64,000 bases of DNA from JAVVHE01 sp032249695 (GCA_032249695.1 JAVVHE010000016.1:1-64000), one strand, 5' to 3'; positions 35,805 through 44,827 are shown, numbered from the stretch's first letter. The notes: generated from the letters alone by a model not told the origin. Translations and numbers: made by a program.

Positions 35805-36821
35805 TCAGATGCGGACGGCGCGCGGCCGCCGCAGGATCGCAACCGCAGCGCCAAGCGCCAGCCCCGCCAGACCAGAGAGCAGCAGCACGCGCGACGGTTT
35901 TGGCGAGGTCGGCCGCACCGATGCAGCCGGCGCCTGAAGGATTTCGGCGGCGAACGGCCGGGTGGAGCGCGCAGCCATCCGCAGCCGTTCCTGCGAGCCC
36001 AGCGTCTGCGCGATCGCGACGCGCTGTTCGGCAAGCGTCGCGGTGCGCAGGTTATCCTCAAGATAGCGGATGTAATCGTTGGTCCGCAGCAGCGTGCGCT
36101 GGCGCAGAAGGCCGTCGACCGCGCGGTTGAGCGACGACAGGAACCGCACACCCATCTCCGGATCACGCGCGGGGAACGTCACCGTGACCACCGGATTGCG
36201 CGGGTTCTGATCGATGACCAGCGTCTCCTGGATCAGCTCCTGCAGCCGCGCGCCGTCGGGCTGGCGGTAGGGATACTGCGGCAGGCCGAGCAGGCTTTTC
36301 ACGCCCTTGGCGATCGCGGTGACCGTCCCGCTCGGCGCCTGCCACCGCCCGGCTTTGGCGTCCCACTCCTGCCAGAACAGCGCGCGCATCAGCTGCCGGT
36401 CCTGCGCCAGCTGGTCGGCCGCCTCGCGCGAGGTCAGGCCGCTCACATAGAGCTTGAAGGGCGGTGCGGCCCCGCCCTCCTCCACCGAAACACCCGCCGC
36501 GGAGGCCAAGCTTGCAAGCCCGCCCGACAGCGCGCGGTCGTTGCCGATCGCCTGTGCCGGCGAGACGAGCATCACGATCGAGTAGCTGTAGACCGCGTGG
36601 CCGAGCCACAGTGACGCGAGCACCAGCCCGACCGCAAAGCCGCCTGCGACCCAGTACCAGCCGCGGCGCAGGCGGCGCCAGATTTCCGCGAGATCAAGCC
36701 CACCGGGGGCTTCGGCCAGCGTCACGACCACGGGCGCGGGCGCGGGTTGAAGCGCGGGCGCGCCCGGGCGGGGCGACGCGCTGGGCGACACGGGGGTGTA
36801 GGCGGGCTCGGCCGGGCTCAT
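35805..36821 (-). CDS. Chain-length determinant, Wzz-like
   Basis: Inner membrane protein of 338 residues with the polysaccharide co-polymerase layout. A Pro/Ala-rich cytoplasmic N terminus (1-35) is followed by LDLAEIWRRLRRGW, a first transmembrane helix at about 55-77, a periplasmic alpha/beta and coiled-coil domain (about 80-300), and a second helix near 310-330. There is no C-terminal tyrosine-kinase domain or Walker motif, so it is the Wzz rather than the Wzc type. It sets polymer length together with Wzy. Its start overlaps the upstream glycosyltransferase stop (ATGA). Confidence 0.87.
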   Translation of the reverse strand: MSPAEPAYTPVSPSASPRPGAPALQPAPAPVVVTLAEAPGGLDLAEIWRRLRRGWYWVAGGFAVGLVLASLWLGHAVYSYSIVMLVSPAQAIGNDRALSGGLASLASAAGVSVEEGGAAPPFKLYVSGLTSREAADQLAQDRQLMRALFWQEWDAKAGRWQAPSGTVTAIAKGVKSLLGLPQYPYRQPDGARLQELIQETLVIDQNPRNPVVTVTFPARDPEMGVRFLSSLNRAVDGLLRQRTLLRTNDYIRYLEDNLRTATLAEQRVAIAQTLGSQERLRMAARSTRPFAAEILQAPAASVRPTSPKPSRVLLLSGLAGLALGAAVAILRRPRAVRI

Positions 36822-37573
36822 CGTGCACCCCGCATCAGCAGCTGCGGCGCTTTCCGCAAGTTCTTCATAACCAGGGTCCCCACGCCCCCTACGCCATTTC
36901 GGCGCATCACGCTCAAGTCCTCGCGTGACTTGCGCAGAATCCCGCGCATCGAGCCGTTGCTGATCCCGCCTGCGCGCATCCGCACGATCACGTGCGGCAC
37001 ATATGCCGCGCGGACGCCGGGGCGACGCAACACGCGCAGCACATAGTCGTAATCGGCGGCGATCCGGAGGTCGGTGGCGAACGGGCCGGTCGCCTGGGCG
37101 ACCTGGCGGCTGACGTAGAAAGTGGGGTGCGGCGGCATCCAGCCGAAGCGCATCTTCTGGCGCTCGAACGGCCCGGCACGCCAGTGGCGCAGCACGGCGT
37201 GCGGCGGCTTGGCCTCTACATAGACGAGGTCGCCGAACACCGCGTCGGCCTGGGCGTGCTGGGCGGCTGCGGCGATGCGCGCAACGGTGTCGGGCGCAGC
37301 TAGCATGTCGTCGGCGTTCAAAGTCCCGATCAAGTCCCCTGTCGCGAGCGCGAAGCCTTTGTTCATCGCGTCATAGATGCCGCGGTCGCGCTCGCTGACC
37401 AGCGTGGCGACATGGCGCCCGGCCTGACGCACGATCCGCAGCGTGTCGTCGGTCGATCCGCCGTCGATTACGATATGTTCGATGTCGCCGTGCGTCTGTG
37501 CTGCGACCGAATCGAGCGTGTCGCGGATTGTGGCGGCGCTGTTGTAACAGACGGTGACGATCGACACGCGCAT
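36818..37573 (-). CDS. Glycosyltransferase family 2
   Basis: GT-A transferase of 251 residues starting MRVSIVTVCYNSAATIRDTL at ATG 37573. The family 2 motifs are clear: IDGGSTDDTL (first Asp), RGIYDAMNKGFALATGDLIGTLNADD (DxD-type metal site NADD), and the acceptor-side PHPTFYVSRQ and DYDYVLR. WcaA- and WcaE-like enzymes with this INDAMNKG signature act in colanic-acid-type exopolysaccharide synthesis. It follows fcl by 5 bases in the same operon. Confidence 0.92.
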   Translation of the reverse strand: MRVSIVTVCYNSAATIRDTLDSVAAQTHGDIEHIVIDGGSTDDTLRIVRQAGRHVATLVSERDRGIYDAMNKGFALATGDLIGTLNADDMLAAPDTVARIAAAAQHAQADAVFGDLVYVEAKPPHAVLRHWRAGPFERQKMRFGWMPPHPTFYVSRQVAQATGPFATDLRIAADYDYVLRVLRRPGVRAAYVPHVIVRMRAGGISNGSMRGILRKSREDLSVMRRNGVGGVGTLVMKNLRKAPQLLMRGAR

Positions 37574-37578
37574 GGGAA

Positions 37579-38547
37579 TCAGGCCGCGATCTCGCGCAGG
37601 CCCGCCTCGCGCTCGCCGAGATAGCAGCGATAGGCGTCGGCCAGTCCCTCGGAAAGTCCGATGCGCGGGCTCCAGCCCATCGCTGCCAGACGCGACGAGT
37701 CCATCAGCTTGCGTGGCGTGCCGTCGGGCTTTGAGCGATCGAACTCCAGCCGCCCCTGGAAGCCAACCACGCCTGCGATCAGCTGCGCCAGCTCGGCGAT
37801 CGTCACGTCGTCGCCGGAACCGACATTCACGTGGGAAGCGTCGGAATAGGTCTGGAGCAGATGCACGCACGCGTCGGCAAGGTCGTCGACATGCAGGAAC
37901 TCGCGGCGCGGCGTGCCGCTGCCCCAGACGACCATCGCCTCGGCCCCTGCCAGCTTCGCCTCGTGCGCCTTGCGGATCAGCGCGGGGATGACGTGGCTGC
38001 CGGTCAGGGAGTAATTGTCGCCCGGGCCATAAAGATTGGTCGGCATCGCCGAGATGAAATCGCGCTCATGCTGGCGGCGATAGGCTTGCGCCAGTTTGAT
38101 ACCCGCGATCTTCGCAACCGCATACCACTCGTTCGTCGGCTCGAGCGGGCCGGTCAACAGTGCATCTTCCGGGATCGGTTGGGGCGCGTGCTTCGGGTAG
38201 ATGCAGCTGGAGCCGAGGAACAGCAGTTTTTCAACGCCCAATCGGTGCGCCGCCTCGATCGCGTTCGCCTCAATCATCAGATTATCGTACAGGAAATCGG
38301 CGGGCAGGCGATCATTCGCCAGGATGCCGCCCACCTTGGCGGCTGCGATCACCGCCACCTGCGGCCGGTTCGCCTCCACCCACGCGCGCGTCGCCGCCTG
38401 GTCGCGCAGATCGAGCTCGCCGCGGCTCGCGGTCAGCAGCTCGCAGCGCTCGCGCTCCAGCCGCCGCACGATCGCCGCGCCGACCATGCCGCGATGGCCC
38501 GCGACCCAGACGCGCTTGCCGCCGAGCGGGAAGATGACCTCAGACAT
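37579..38547 (-). CDS. fcl: GDP-L-fucose synthase
   Basis: Bifunctional 3,5-epimerase/4-reductase of 322 residues that turns GDP-4-keto-6-deoxy-mannose into GDP-L-fucose. Markers are VAGHRGMVGAAIVRRL for NADPH, KVGGILAND, GSSCIYP with the active-site Cys, the YAVAKIAG catalytic Tyr-x3-Lys, and PTNLYGPGDNYSLTGSHVIPAL. The start ATG 38547 overlaps the end of gmd by 8 bases, so the two enzymes of the pathway are translationally linked. Confidence 0.96.
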   Translation of the reverse strand: MSEVIFPLGGKRVWVAGHRGMVGAAIVRRLERERCELLTASRGELDLRDQAATRAWVEANRPQVAVIAAAKVGGILANDRLPADFLYDNLMIEANAIEAAHRLGVEKLLFLGSSCIYPKHAPQPIPEDALLTGPLEPTNEWYAVAKIAGIKLAQAYRRQHERDFISAMPTNLYGPGDNYSLTGSHVIPALIRKAHEAKLAGAEAMVVWGSGTPRREFLHVDDLADACVHLLQTYSDASHVNVGSGDDVTIAELAQLIAGVVGFQGRLEFDRSKPDGTPRKLMDSSRLAAMGWSPRIGLSEGLADAYRCYLGEREAGLREIAA

Positions 38548-39610
38548 TGGACCGAAACCGCGGCGGCTCGTCGCCCTTGAGACTGACGAGATCGGCCGCG
38601 ACCATCTCGGCTGCAAGCTCGGTGAGGCTGGTCGTGTGCCGCCAACCCAGCTCGCGCCGTGCCTTGCCGGGATCGCCCAGCAGCAGGTCGACCTCGGTCG
38701 GGCGGTAATAGCGCGGGTCAATCGCGATCAGGACTTCGCCCGAACGCGTGCAATGGCCGACTTCATCCGACGCGGTCCCGCTCCATTCGATCGTGCGCCC
38801 CACCTGCTCGAAGGCAAGTTCGACGAAGCTGCGCACCGTATGCGTCTCGCCGGTCGCAAGTACCCAGTCGTCGGCGGTGTGATGCTGTAGGATACGCCAC
38901 ATGCCCTCCACATAGTCGCGCGCATGGCCCCAGTCGCGCTTGGCGTCCAGATTGCCAAGATAAAGGCGATGCTGTAAGCCAAGCTCGATCGCTGCGACCG
39001 CGCGCGTAATCTTGCGCGTGACGAACGTCTCACCGCGCAGCGGGCTTTCATGGTTGAATAGAATGCCGTTCGCTGCGAACGCGCCATAGGCTTCGCGGTA
39101 ATTGACCGTGATCCAGTAGGCGTAGAGCTTTGCGGCAGCGTAGGGCGAACGGGGGTAGAACGGTGTCGTCTCGCGCTGTGGCGTTTCCTGGACCAGTCCG
39201 TAAAGTTCCGAGGTGCTGGCCTGATAGAACTTCACGCGATCGAACAGCCGCAGGATCCGCATCGCTTCCAGCAGGCGCAGCGGGCCGATGCCGTCGGCGT
39301 TGGCGGTGTATTCGGGCGTTTCGAAGCTCACCTGCACATGGCTTTGCGCGCCGAGATTGTAGATCTCGTCGGGCTGCGTTTCCTGAACGATCCGGATCAG
39401 ATTCGTGCTGTCGGTCAAGTCACCGTAGTGCAGGTGAAAGTTGGTCCGAGCTTCATGCGGATCCTGGTACAGATGATCGATCCGCCCAGTATTGAACGAG
39501 GACGAGCGGCGCTTGACGCCGTGAACCTCATAGCCTTTTCCAAGAAGAAGCTCGGAGAGATAGGCGCCGTCCTGACCCGTTACGCCCGTAATCAAAGCAG
39601 TTTTTGCCAT
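38540..39610 (-). CDS. gmd: GDP-mannose 4,6-dehydratase
   Basis: First committed step to GDP-L-fucose; 356 residues. It shows the NADP loop ITGVTGQDGAYLSELL, the RRSSSFNT loop typical of the bacterial enzyme, IYNLGAQSHVQVSFETPEYT, STSELYG and the catalytic SPYAAAKLYAY. GDP-mannose contacts are in FNHESPLRGETFVTRKI. It heads the leftward unit gmd-fcl-GT2-wzz-wzx-GT. Base composition is somewhat less GC-rich than its neighbours. Confidence 0.97.
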   Translation of the reverse strand: MAKTALITGVTGQDGAYLSELLLGKGYEVHGVKRRSSSFNTGRIDHLYQDPHEARTNFHLHYGDLTDSTNLIRIVQETQPDEIYNLGAQSHVQVSFETPEYTANADGIGPLRLLEAMRILRLFDRVKFYQASTSELYGLVQETPQRETTPFYPRSPYAAAKLYAYWITVNYREAYGAFAANGILFNHESPLRGETFVTRKITRAVAAIELGLQHRLYLGNLDAKRDWGHARDYVEGMWRILQHHTADDWVLATGETHTVRSFVELAFEQVGRTIEWSGTASDEVGHCTRSGEVLIAIDPRYYRPTEVDLLLGDPGKARRELGWRHTTSLTELAAEMVAADLVSLKGDEPPRFRSNV

Positions 39611-39921
39611 GATGCCTTGTTTGTCATGTGGCAGCAGGTGAAGCGGGCACGCTGCGACGCCCGCGGCGAAGTGAAACGCTCCGGCCCATGCGGGGCACGG
39701 CTGCGCCTATGGCGGAAACGCGCAGTCGGAGCAACGCCGTCGCGCTATCGCCCCCCCGGCAACGAGGCGCGCTCGTGCCGCGAGCGCTGACCCTGCACCG
39801 GCCCCGGCGTGAAGCCGCGCGTCCGCGACGGTCTGGTGGCTGCGTTTCTTGACCCGCGAAGGGTAAATCCGCTTGTGGATGGCGGACCGTGGTCCGCTTC
39901 GGCGGGCGGCAGGGGGCAGCG
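39611..39921. other. Divergent promoter region, 311 bp, gmd / GT4
   Basis: Noncoding spacer between two divergent polysaccharide operons. A possible -35 TTGACC (39849-39854) faces the rightward operon, but no convincing -10 follows. AGGGGG precedes the rightward start. The gmd-proximal 70 bp is less GC-rich and is the likely leftward promoter area. No open frame here has protein-like character. Confidence 0.45.
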
Positions 39922-41211
39922 ATGGCGCGCAGCGATCCCGACGAACTGGAACGCGCGGGCCATGGCGCGCGACCGGCGGACGCCGCTCGCGCGCAGGCGC
40001 TGCGCGTCCTCATCGTCAGTCAGCATTTCTGGCCCGAACCCTTCCCGATCAACGCCGTCGCGGAGGATCTCGCCGCAGCCGGCCTCGACGTGCGGGTGCT
40101 GACGGGCCAGCCCAACTATCCGGGCGGGCGGGTGTTCGGCGGCTACCGCGCGCTCGGTCGCGGCGTGGACGGCTGGCGCGGGCTGGTGATCCACCGGGTG
40201 CCGCTGGTGCCGCGCGGCCGCGGCGCGCTGCGGCTTGGCCTCAACTATCTGTCCTTCGTGGCGAGCGCGGCGGCGTTCGGGCTGCGGTCGCTCGGCGCCT
40301 GGCGGCCGCAGGTGGTGTTCGTCTACGCCACCTCGCCCGCGATCCAGGCGCTGGCAGCCGCGCGCATCGCGCGGGCGAGCGGCGCGCGGCTGGTGACGTG
40401 GGTGCAGGATCTTTGGCCCGAAACGCTTGCCGCCACGGGCCATGTCCGCCACCCGCTGGTGCTCGCGGCGGTGCGGCGCGCGATGGCGCACGTCTATGCG
40501 CGCTCGGACCTGATCCTCGCGCAGAGCGAAGGCTTCGCGCGCGCGGTGCGGAAGGTTGCGCCGGGGCGCCGGGTGGCGGTTCACCCGAACGCTGCGCCGC
40601 CGCTTGCGCCCGCCCCGCCGGCCGTGGGGCCGGACGGGCCATTCACCGTGCTGTTCGCTGGCAATTTCGGCCTTGTGCAGGCGCTCGACTGCGTGATCGA
40701 TGCAGCCGAGCGGCTGGCAGACGATCCGCGCATCCGCTTCGTGCTGGCGGGAACCGGGCGGCTGGACGGCTGGCTGCGGGCCGAGGTGGCGCGGCGCGGG
40801 CTGGCGAACGTGCGTCTCACCGGCTGGATCGACCCCGAAGCGATGCCAGCACTCTATGCCGAAAGCTCGGCGGTGCTCGCAACGCTCGCGCCCGGGGGTG
40901 TGCTGGAGCTGGTGGTGCCATCGAAACTGCAGACCTATCTGGCGGCTGGGCGCCCGATTGTTGCAGCAATGAACGGAGAGGGCGCGCGCGTGGTGCGCGA
41001 TTCGGGCGCGGGCGTGGCCGTCGCTGCCGGTGACGCTGCGGCGCTTGCGCAAGCGATTCGCGGCCTGGCCGCGCTCAGCCCTGCCGAGCGGGCAAGCATG
41101 GGCGCGCGCGGACGCGCGAATCACGCGCAACACTACGCGCCCGCCGTGCTGACGCCCGCGCTCGTTGGCCATCTCACCTCGGTCGTCGACGGGTCCGCGT
41201 GCGCCTGCTGA
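39922..41211 (+). CDS. Glycosyltransferase family 4, WbuB-like
   Basis: GT-B transferase of 429 residues. VLIVSQHFWPEPFPINAVAEDLAAAG and VLTGQPNYPGG are the conserved start of the WbuB group, which transfers L-FucNAc in enterobacterial O-antigens. TWVQDLWPETLAATG and VLELVVPSKLQTYLAAGRPIVAAM in the donor domain support this. ATG 39922 with AGGGGG 6 bases upstream is preferred over GTG 39889. It is directly followed by three genes for a UDP-L-6-deoxy-HexNAc donor, which fits a matching transferase. It begins the rightward unit and overlaps the next gene by 13 bases. Confidence 0.88.
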   Translation: MARSDPDELERAGHGARPADAARAQALRVLIVSQHFWPEPFPINAVAEDLAAAGLDVRVLTGQPNYPGGRVFGGYRALGRGVDGWRGLVIHRVPLVPRGRGALRLGLNYLSFVASAAAFGLRSLGAWRPQVVFVYATSPAIQALAAARIARASGARLVTWVQDLWPETLAATGHVRHPLVLAAVRRAMAHVYARSDLILAQSEGFARAVRKVAPGRRVAVHPNAAPPLAPAPPAVGPDGPFTVLFAGNFGLVQALDCVIDAAERLADDPRIRFVLAGTGRLDGWLRAEVARRGLANVRLTGWIDPEAMPALYAESSAVLATLAPGGVLELVVPSKLQTYLAAGRPIVAAMNGEGARVVRDSGAGVAVAAGDAAALAQAIRGLAALSPAERASMGARGRANHAQHYAPAVLTPALVGHLTSVVDGSACAC

Positions 41212-42047
41212 TTCTCGGCGCGACGGGGATGCTTGGATCGGCTGCGCTGCGCTGGTTCTTGGACCGGCCCGAGATCAGCGTGACCGGGGTGGCACGGTCG
41301 CCCGAGCGAGCGGCGCTGCTGCCCGCCAAGGCGGCGGCGCGCGTCCGCACGCCCATCGAGCTTGACGACGAACGAGCGCTTGCGCGGCTGATTGCCGACG
41401 AACGGCCCGACGCTGTGCTGAACGCGGCCGGCATCCTGAAGCGCAGCGGGGCCGACGCGGAAGAGATGATAAGGCTGAACGCGCTGCTGCCGCACCGGCT
41501 GGCACGGCTGTGCGGCGAGCACGGCGCGCGGCTGATCCATGTGTCGACCGACTGCGTCTTTCGCGGCGACCGGGGCGGCTATCGCGAGGACGATCCGCCC
41601 GACGCCGACGATCTCTATGGCCGGTCGAAGCTGCTGGGCGAACCCGCCGGGCCGCAGGTCGTGACACTGCGCACCTCGATCGTCGGGCATGAGCTTGGCC
41701 GCGCTCGCGGGCTCATCGAATGGTTCCTCTCCCAGCCGGGGCCGGTGCAGGGTTATGCCCGCGCGGTGTTCTCCGGCCTGCCAACGGTGGAGCTGGCGCG
41801 CGTCATCGGCGAGGTCGTGCTGCCGCGCCCCGATCTCAGCGGGCTGTGGCACGTCGCCGCCGCGCCAATCTCAAAGCTGGAGCTGCTGCGACTCGTGGGC
41901 GCTGCCTGCGGCCACCCCGCAGCCATCATCCCGGACGATAGCGTGCGCGTCGATCGCAGCCTCGACCCCAGCCGTTTCCACGCCGCAACGGGCTGGACAG
42001 CCCGCCCGTGGGCCGAGATGGTGGACGCGATGCGCGCTTTCGGCTGA
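41199..42047 (+). CDS. RmlD-like NAD(P)-dependent sugar reductase
   Basis: SDR of 282 residues resembling dTDP-4-dehydrorhamnose reductase. It has the cofactor loop ILGATGMLGSAALRWF, VLNAAG, HVSTDCVFRGDRGGYREDD, and the catalytic YGRSKLLGE. Between a FnlA-type dehydratase and an FnlC-type 2-epimerase it should reduce a UDP-4-keto-6-deoxy-L-HexNAc. In the L-FucNAc pathway this step is done by a larger reductase with a C-terminal cupin domain (FnlB/WbjC/CapF, about 370 residues). That domain is absent here, so the product may instead be UDP-L-RhaNAc and then L-QuiNAc. Start GTG 41199 lies inside the upstream gene end. Confidence 0.85.
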   Translation: MRLLILGATGMLGSAALRWFLDRPEISVTGVARSPERAALLPAKAAARVRTPIELDDERALARLIADERPDAVLNAAGILKRSGADAEEMIRLNALLPHRLARLCGEHGARLIHVSTDCVFRGDRGGYREDDPPDADDLYGRSKLLGEPAGPQVVTLRTSIVGHELGRARGLIEWFLSQPGPVQGYARAVFSGLPTVELARVIGEVVLPRPDLSGLWHVAAAPISKLELLRLVGAACGHPAAIIPDDSVRVDRSLDPSRFHAATGWTARPWAEMVDAMRAFG

Positions 42048-42061
42048 AAGGCCGGACTGGG

Positions 42062-43084
42062 ATGGACTTCAACGGCGGCACGCTGCTCATCACCGGCGGC
42101 ACGGGCTCGTTCGGCAACGCCGTGCTGCGGCGCTTCGCCGACAGCGGGCTCGACGAGGTCCGCGTCTTCTCGCGCGACGAGCAGAAGCAGGAAGAACTGC
42201 GGCTCGCGCTCGCCAGCCCCAAGGTCAAGTTCTATATCGGCGACGTCCGCGATCCCGGCAGCCTCCGCGATGCGGTGACCCGCGTCGATTACGTCTTCCA
42301 CGCAGCCGCGCTGAAACAGGTGCCGAGCTGCGAGTTCTACCCGATGGAGGCGGTGAGGACCAATATCGTCGGCACCGACAACCTGCTCCAAGCAGCGATC
42401 GACTGCGGTGTCAGCCGAGCGATCCTGCTGTCGACCGACAAGGCGGTTTATCCCGTCAATGCGATGGGCATGTCGAAGGCGCTCGCCGAGAAAGCGATGA
42501 TCGCCAAGTCGCGCGTCGCCGATCCCAGGCGCACCGTGCTCTGCGCGACGCGCTACGGCAACGTCATGGCCTCGCGCGGCAGCGTCATCCCGCTGTTCGT
42601 CGCCCAGATCCTCGCAGGCAAGCCGCTCACCATCACCGATCCGAACATGACGCGCTTTCTGATGAGCCTTGAGGAGTCGGTCGATCTGGTGTTGCAGGCG
42701 TTCACCCACGCAGCACCGGGCGACATCTTCGTGCAGAAGGCGCCCGCGTGCACCGTCGGCGACCTGGCCGAAGCGCTGATGCAGCTGCTCGGCCGCCGCA
42801 CCGAGGTTCGCGTCATCGGCACGCGTCACGGCGAAAAGCTGCATGAAACGCTCGTCAGCCGCGAGGAGGTGGCTCGCGCCGAGGATAGCGGCCCCTACTA
42901 CCGCGTCCCCGCTGACACGCGCGACCTGAACTATGCCCGCTTCACCAGCGAGGGCCAGCCCGAGATCCCGGAGTTCGAGGACTATACGAGCGAGAACACG
43001 CTGCGGCTCGATGTGAGCGGCATCCAGAGCAAGTTGCTCGACCTGCCCGAGATCCGCAGACTGGTGCCGGGTATCGCTGCATGA
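42062..43084 (+). CDS. UDP-GlcNAc 4,6-dehydratase/5-epimerase (FnlA/WbjB/CapE type)
   Basis: SDR of 340 residues that opens the UDP-L-6-deoxy-HexNAc pathway from UDP-GlcNAc. Typical elements are LITGGTGSFGNAVLRRF, the FSRDEQKQEELR loop, HAAALKQVPSCEFYPMEAVRTN, STDKAVYPVNAMGMSKALAEK (with Met in place of the catalytic Tyr, as in inverting dehydratases), and YGNVMASRGSVIPLF. The C-terminal extension NTLRLDVSGIQSKLL is conserved in the subfamily. ATG 42062 is chosen over an upstream in-frame ATG inside the preceding gene. Its stop overlaps the next start (ATGA). Confidence 0.93.
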   Translation: MDFNGGTLLITGGTGSFGNAVLRRFADSGLDEVRVFSRDEQKQEELRLALASPKVKFYIGDVRDPGSLRDAVTRVDYVFHAAALKQVPSCEFYPMEAVRTNIVGTDNLLQAAIDCGVSRAILLSTDKAVYPVNAMGMSKALAEKAMIAKSRVADPRRTVLCATRYGNVMASRGSVIPLFVAQILAGKPLTITDPNMTRFLMSLEESVDLVLQAFTHAAPGDIFVQKAPACTVGDLAEALMQLLGRRTEVRVIGTRHGEKLHETLVSREEVARAEDSGPYYRVPADTRDLNYARFTSEGQPEIPEFEDYTSENTLRLDVSGIQSKLLDLPEIRRLVPGIAA

Positions 43085-44202
43085 GGGTGATGACGATCCT
43101 GGGCACCCGGCCCGAGATCATCCGCCTTTCGCGCATCATCCCGGCGCTGGACGACGCGTTTGACCATCTGCTCGTCCACACCGGCCAGAATTACGACTAT
43201 GAACTGAACGGCATCTTCTTCGATCAACTCGGCCTGCGCGCGCCCGATCGCTATCTCGACGCTGCGGGTGCGACCGCGGCGGAAACGATCGGCGCAGTGA
43301 TCGCGCGCGCGGGCGCGGCGATCGCCGAGCTGACGCCCGATGCGGTGCTGATCCTCGGCGACACCAACTCCGCTCTCGCCGCGATCGCCGCCAAGCGCGC
43401 GCGCGCGCCGGTGTTCCACATGGAAGCCGGCAATCGCTGCTTCGACGACCGCGTGCCGGAGGAGGTCAACCGCCGCATCGTCGACCATGTGGCGGACATC
43501 AACCTGCCCTATTCGCAGCTGGCGCGCGAGAACCTGATCCGCGAGGGCTTCCCGCCCGATCGCGTGATCGTGACCGGCTCGCCGATGCGCGAGATCATCG
43601 AGCATTATGCCGGGGCGGTCGCAGCGAGCGGGGTGCTCGGCGCGCTGGGGCTGGAGCCGGGCCGCTATTTCGTCGTCAGCGCACATCGCGAGGAGACCGT
43701 CGACGCGCCCGAGCGGCTGGCGGCGCTGTGCGCGCTGCTCGGAACGGTTGCCGACCGTTACGGGCTGCCGATCGTGTTCAGCACGCATCCGCGCACCGGG
43801 CGGCGCCTCGGCGAGGCGGGGATGATGCTGCATCCGCTCGTGCGGCTGGCAAAACCCTTCGGCTTCCCCGATTACGTTCGGCTGCAGCGCGAGGCGAAGG
43901 CCGTCCTTTCCGATTCGGGCACGATCACCGAAGAGAGCAGCATTCTCGACCTTCCCGCGCTCAACCTCCGTGACGTGCACGAGCGGCCCGAGGGGTTCGA
44001 GGAAGCCGCCGTGATGCTGACCGGCCTGTCGCCCGAGCGCGTGCTCGCCGCGCTGAGGGTGCTGGAGGCTCGCGCGGGGCGGCCCGGCGAGCGAGCGACG
44101 GCGCTGGTCCGCGACTATGCGCCCGTAAACGTGTCGGCGAAGATCGTTCGCATCATCCTCAGCTACACCGACTATGTGAACCGCCGGGTCTGGAGCCGCT
44201 GA
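43081..44202 (+). CDS. UDP-HexNAc 2-epimerase, FnlC/WbjD/CapG type
   Basis: Non-hydrolysing 2-epimerase of 373 residues. MTILGTRPEIIRLSRIIPALD and HTGQNYDYELNGIFF place it in the WbjD/CapG branch rather than with WecB. GDTNSALAAIAAKRARAPVFHMEAGNRCFDDRVPEEVNRRIVDH and SDSGTITEESSI form the UDP and catalytic sites. It should invert C2 of the reduced UDP-L-sugar as last step of the three-gene route. The ATG overlaps the FnlA-like stop. It ends the rightward unit and converges on a GNAT gene. Confidence 0.92.
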   Translation: MRVMTILGTRPEIIRLSRIIPALDDAFDHLLVHTGQNYDYELNGIFFDQLGLRAPDRYLDAAGATAAETIGAVIARAGAAIAELTPDAVLILGDTNSALAAIAAKRARAPVFHMEAGNRCFDDRVPEEVNRRIVDHVADINLPYSQLARENLIREGFPPDRVIVTGSPMREIIEHYAGAVAASGVLGALGLEPGRYFVVSAHREETVDAPERLAALCALLGTVADRYGLPIVFSTHPRTGRRLGEAGMMLHPLVRLAKPFGFPDYVRLQREAKAVLSDSGTITEESSILDLPALNLRDVHERPEGFEEAAVMLTGLSPERVLAALRVLEARAGRPGERATALVRDYAPVNVSAKIVRIILSYTDYVNRRVWSR

Positions 44203-44296
44203 GGTTTCTCCTCGTTCCGGGCAGCGACCCGGCTGCCGCGGCTGGCGGCTCCTCCCCCCGCGCCGCGCCCCGTCCGCCCTCCTCTCGGGACGAACG

Positions 44297-44827
44297 TTAA
44301 CCGACGCGTTTGTCCAGCACCACGAACGCCAGGTCGGGGACGGCTGGGATGCCGAAGCGTTTGTCGCCGTAGGGGAACGCGCGCTCCTCGCCGGTTGGGG
44401 CGTAGCCGCGGCGTTCGTACCAGGCGATCAGTTCGGCGCGCTGGCGGATGACGGTCATCTCCACCCGCGTCGCGCCGAGATCGGCAACCGCGCGCTCCTC
44501 CGCGGCGGCGAGCACCGCGCGCCCCAGCCCGCCCGCCTGGCGCTTCGGGTCGACCGTCAAGAGGCCGAGATACGCGACCCCGCCGGGCTTGCGCAGCAGC
44601 GACACGCAGCCGACGAGCGCACCGTCCACCTCGGCCACATAGAGCCGCTGAAGGGGATCGGCGAGCATCCCCGTGAGCGCAGCCTGGTCGGTGCGCTGCC
44701 CGCCGAGCAGGTCGGCCTCGTGCGTCCACCCGGCCCGCGCGCGGTCACCGCGATAGGCGCGCTCGATCAGCGCGTGCAGCGCAGGGAGGTCGGCGGCGGC
44801 GGCGGGGCGGAGGGACGGACTTGGCAT
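44297..44827 (-). CDS. GNAT-family N-acetyltransferase
   Basis: Acetyl-CoA-dependent acetyltransferase of 176 residues. The GNAT fold elements are LRPAAAADLPALHALIERAYRGD, the beta4/5 strand LGLLTVDPKRQAGGLGRAVLAAAEERA (motif A, the Q/RxxGxG/A-like KRQAGGLGRAV pyrophosphate loop) and LIAWYERRGYAPTGEERAFPYGD. The last segment is typical of a group acting on small molecules or protein N termini. The substrate is unknown. It stands alone between the polysaccharide locus and the monooxygenase gene. Confidence 0.88.
   Translation of the reverse strand: MPSPSLRPAAAADLPALHALIERAYRGDRARAGWTHEADLLGGQRTDQAALTGMLADPLQRLYVAEVDGALVGCVSLLRKPGGVAYLGLLTVDPKRQAGGLGRAVLAAAEERAVADLGATRVEMTVIRQRAELIAWYERRGYAPTGEERAFPYGDKRFGIPAVPDLAFVVLDKRVG

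Noticed and set aside
34429..35937. 502-codon plus-strand open frame across the flippase
   Set aside because: Composition rich in Arg, Gln and His with no hydrophobic core; it is the reverse complement of wzx, which has clear transmembrane helices.
41275..41667. Arg-rich minus-strand frame inside the RmlD-like gene
   Set aside because: No start context and no motif; antisense artefact of GC-rich codons.
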